NCBI GenBank assembly: GCA_900754255.1
Contig: CAAECI010000050.1
Location: forward strand, 1 to 6,769
From: an uncultured Succinivibrio sp.
Lineage (GTDB): Bacteria > Pseudomonadota > Gammaproteobacteria > Enterobacterales > Succinivibrionaceae
Length of the DNA stretch: 6,769 nt
Direction: 5' to 3'
Shown here: positions 6,135-6,769 of the stretch, piece after piece
Layout: each line of letters begins with the position of its first letter
Numbering within the stretch: position 1 is the first letter of the stretch
Notes under the pieces: model-generated
Seen by the model: only the letters and a program-made list of their open reading frames with translations
Told to the model about the DNA's origin: nothing
Databases searched by the model: none
Made by a program: the position numbers and the translations under genes

Positions 6135-6148
6135 GGCATCATGATGCC
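6135..6148. repeat. Perfect 14-bp palindrome GGCATCATGATGCC
   Basis: The 14 bases are fully self-complementary without a loop, a form seen in dimeric protein binding sites. They also encode G-I-M-M of the transposase remnant on the minus strand, so they may be a coincidence of coding sequence. Confidence 0.3.
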
Positions 6149-6261
6149 TACAAACTCAGTAAAGCCATCCTGCTTTGATAGGTTCCGACTCAATATAATC
6201 TCTCCCCCGTAGTACCTTTTTGCCACGGAAGAAGAGTATAAATTTGATTATTTAACAGCTC

Positions 6262-6769
6262 CTAAATTAAAACGTCTTTGTATTTCCTTAAAAAATTATC
6301 GATGCTTCCCTTGGACATATTTAAGGTCTTAAATACAGTGTCTTTAGAAAATCCGGCTTTTATAAAAGCTAAGGCATGTTCCTCTGTGGCTTCTTCTTTA
6401 CCTTTAGCGAAATTGCTTTTCATGCCTTGCTCGTAATCCATGCGGGCTATTTCGCGTTTCAAATATGCATATCTTTCATTAGGATCGGCAAAGAATTGAT
6501 CATAAGTATTCAGTACCTTGTTCATTGCAGGATCTTCCATGGCATATTACTTCTTCTCATCAAAGCTTACTTTGTCGCTGAACAATGCTATCCAGTGCTC
6601 AATCATCGTCATCTCTGTTTTCGGTTTTTTCTTAAACTTGGGCAATTCCAGAAATTGTATGCGCAACTCGTCGAATAGTCGTTCATGACTGCTGTCCTCG
6701 CGTATGCTGGCTCTCGTGAATACTCTATCCGTATTATCAAACATTTTGAAATTCAGGATATTGATGCAT
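6262..6769 (-). pseudogene. Rpn-family PD-(D/E)XK recombination-promoting nuclease / putative transposase, nonsense-interrupted and partial
   Basis: The minus strand encodes the C-terminal half of an Rpn-type protein (RpnA-E relatives; YhgA-like, PDDEXK_2), DNA-cleaving proteins linked to RecA-independent recombination. The frame enters from the window edge as CINILNFK, the usual INILDFKLF strand, then MFDNTDRVFTRA, HFLELPKL-like FLELPKFKKKPK and VSFDEKK, followed by TAA at 6549-6547. It continues in the same frame as YAMEDPAMNKVLNTYDQFFA, a charged helix (MKSNFAKGKEEATEEH) and a helix-turn-helix-like end (AGFSKDTVFKTLNMSKGSID), stopping with TAG at 6264-6262. The two pieces (6547-6744 and 6262-6540 if read from their first ATGs) are thus one gene broken by a single stop codon, not two genes. 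The catalytic PD-(D/E)XK residues lie upstream, outside the window. Family call good; the pseudogene call rests on the single TAA. Confidence 0.72.

Larger units (their letters stand above)
6015..6226 (-). pseudogene. Decayed N-terminal fragment of an ISAzo13-like transposase
   Basis: From a GTG at 6226-6224 the minus strand reads AKRYYGGEIILSRNLSK, then GFTEFVGIMMPQLNEKRRRI, up to a TAG at 6103-6101. A -1 shift at the six-T run just before the TAG continues as FLGALSQLPRHG, then a TGA (6071-6069), then ITLVCH. This recalls the start of ISAzo13-family transposases, which have an LNER..RRLWAAAEA segment and then a GxGG(I/V)(T/S)xV segment; the TGA sits where a Gly codon (GGA) would be expected. 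One frameshift plus one nonsense change therefore explain the pattern, and the several hundred C-terminal residues are missing. No terminal repeats were identified. The match is from memory and by eye, so moderate at best. Confidence 0.4.

Noticed and set aside
6545..6549. Stop-codon readthrough or selenocysteine-like recoding in the Rpn gene
   Set aside because: The stop is TAA, usually the least leaky and not a selenocysteine codon, and no stimulating structure is seen; a nonsense mutation is simpler.
6376..6678. Plus-strand open frame of 100 codons
   Set aside because: It is antisense to the Rpn-family gene, whose two pieces have clear family sequence.

Overview
The window looks like a moderately AT-rich (roughly 40-45% GC by eye) Gram-negative chromosome segment. 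The gene families present are a solitary AAA-ATPase-like/PD-(D/E)XK protein, an Rpn-type PD-(D/E)XK protein, a YuxH-like EAL-HDOD protein and a membrane SpoIIE-type PP2C protein. Together they suggest an anaerobic gammaproteobacterium of the Succinivibrionaceae type (Anaerobiospirillum/Succinivibrio relatives). That placement is inference from gene style, not from a marker gene. There are no RNA genes, CRISPR arrays or intact insertion sequences.

Layout. 1-933 (+): the C-terminal half of an AAA-ATPase-like/PD-(D/E)XK nuclease protein, with the ATPase half missing and all three forward frames closed just upstream. 978-3574 (-): a compact three-gene unit transcribed leftward: an EAL-HDOD signalling protein with a degenerate EAL part, a small secreted histidine-rich protein (ATGA overlap with the first gene), and a ten-helix EamA/DMT transporter. 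3575-3932: a divergent intergenic region with a candidate promoter for each side, two dyads, and an ATG-less open frame of about 50 codons that may be a gene remnant. 3933-5879 (+): a 648-residue membrane-anchored SpoIIE-like phosphatase whose metal-binding residues are partly lost. 5880-6261: no intact gene; it holds a broken ISAzo13-like transposase start on the minus strand, a possible frameshifted coding remnant on the plus strand and a candidate terminator. 6262-6769 (-): an Rpn-family gene interrupted by an in-frame TAA and running off the window edge.

Biological reading. The centre holds two divergently transcribed signalling proteins, each built on an enzyme fold but apparently missing catalytic residues: an EAL fold without its EAL glutamate, and a PP2C fold without two metal-ligand aspartates. 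The simplest reading is a regulatory pair, or two regulators, working by protein interaction rather than catalysis, with a secreted His-rich protein and an exporter as possible outputs. This is inference. The flanks are decayed copies of multicopy, nuclease-like or transposase-like families, so the intact signalling cluster is bordered by degraded accessory DNA.
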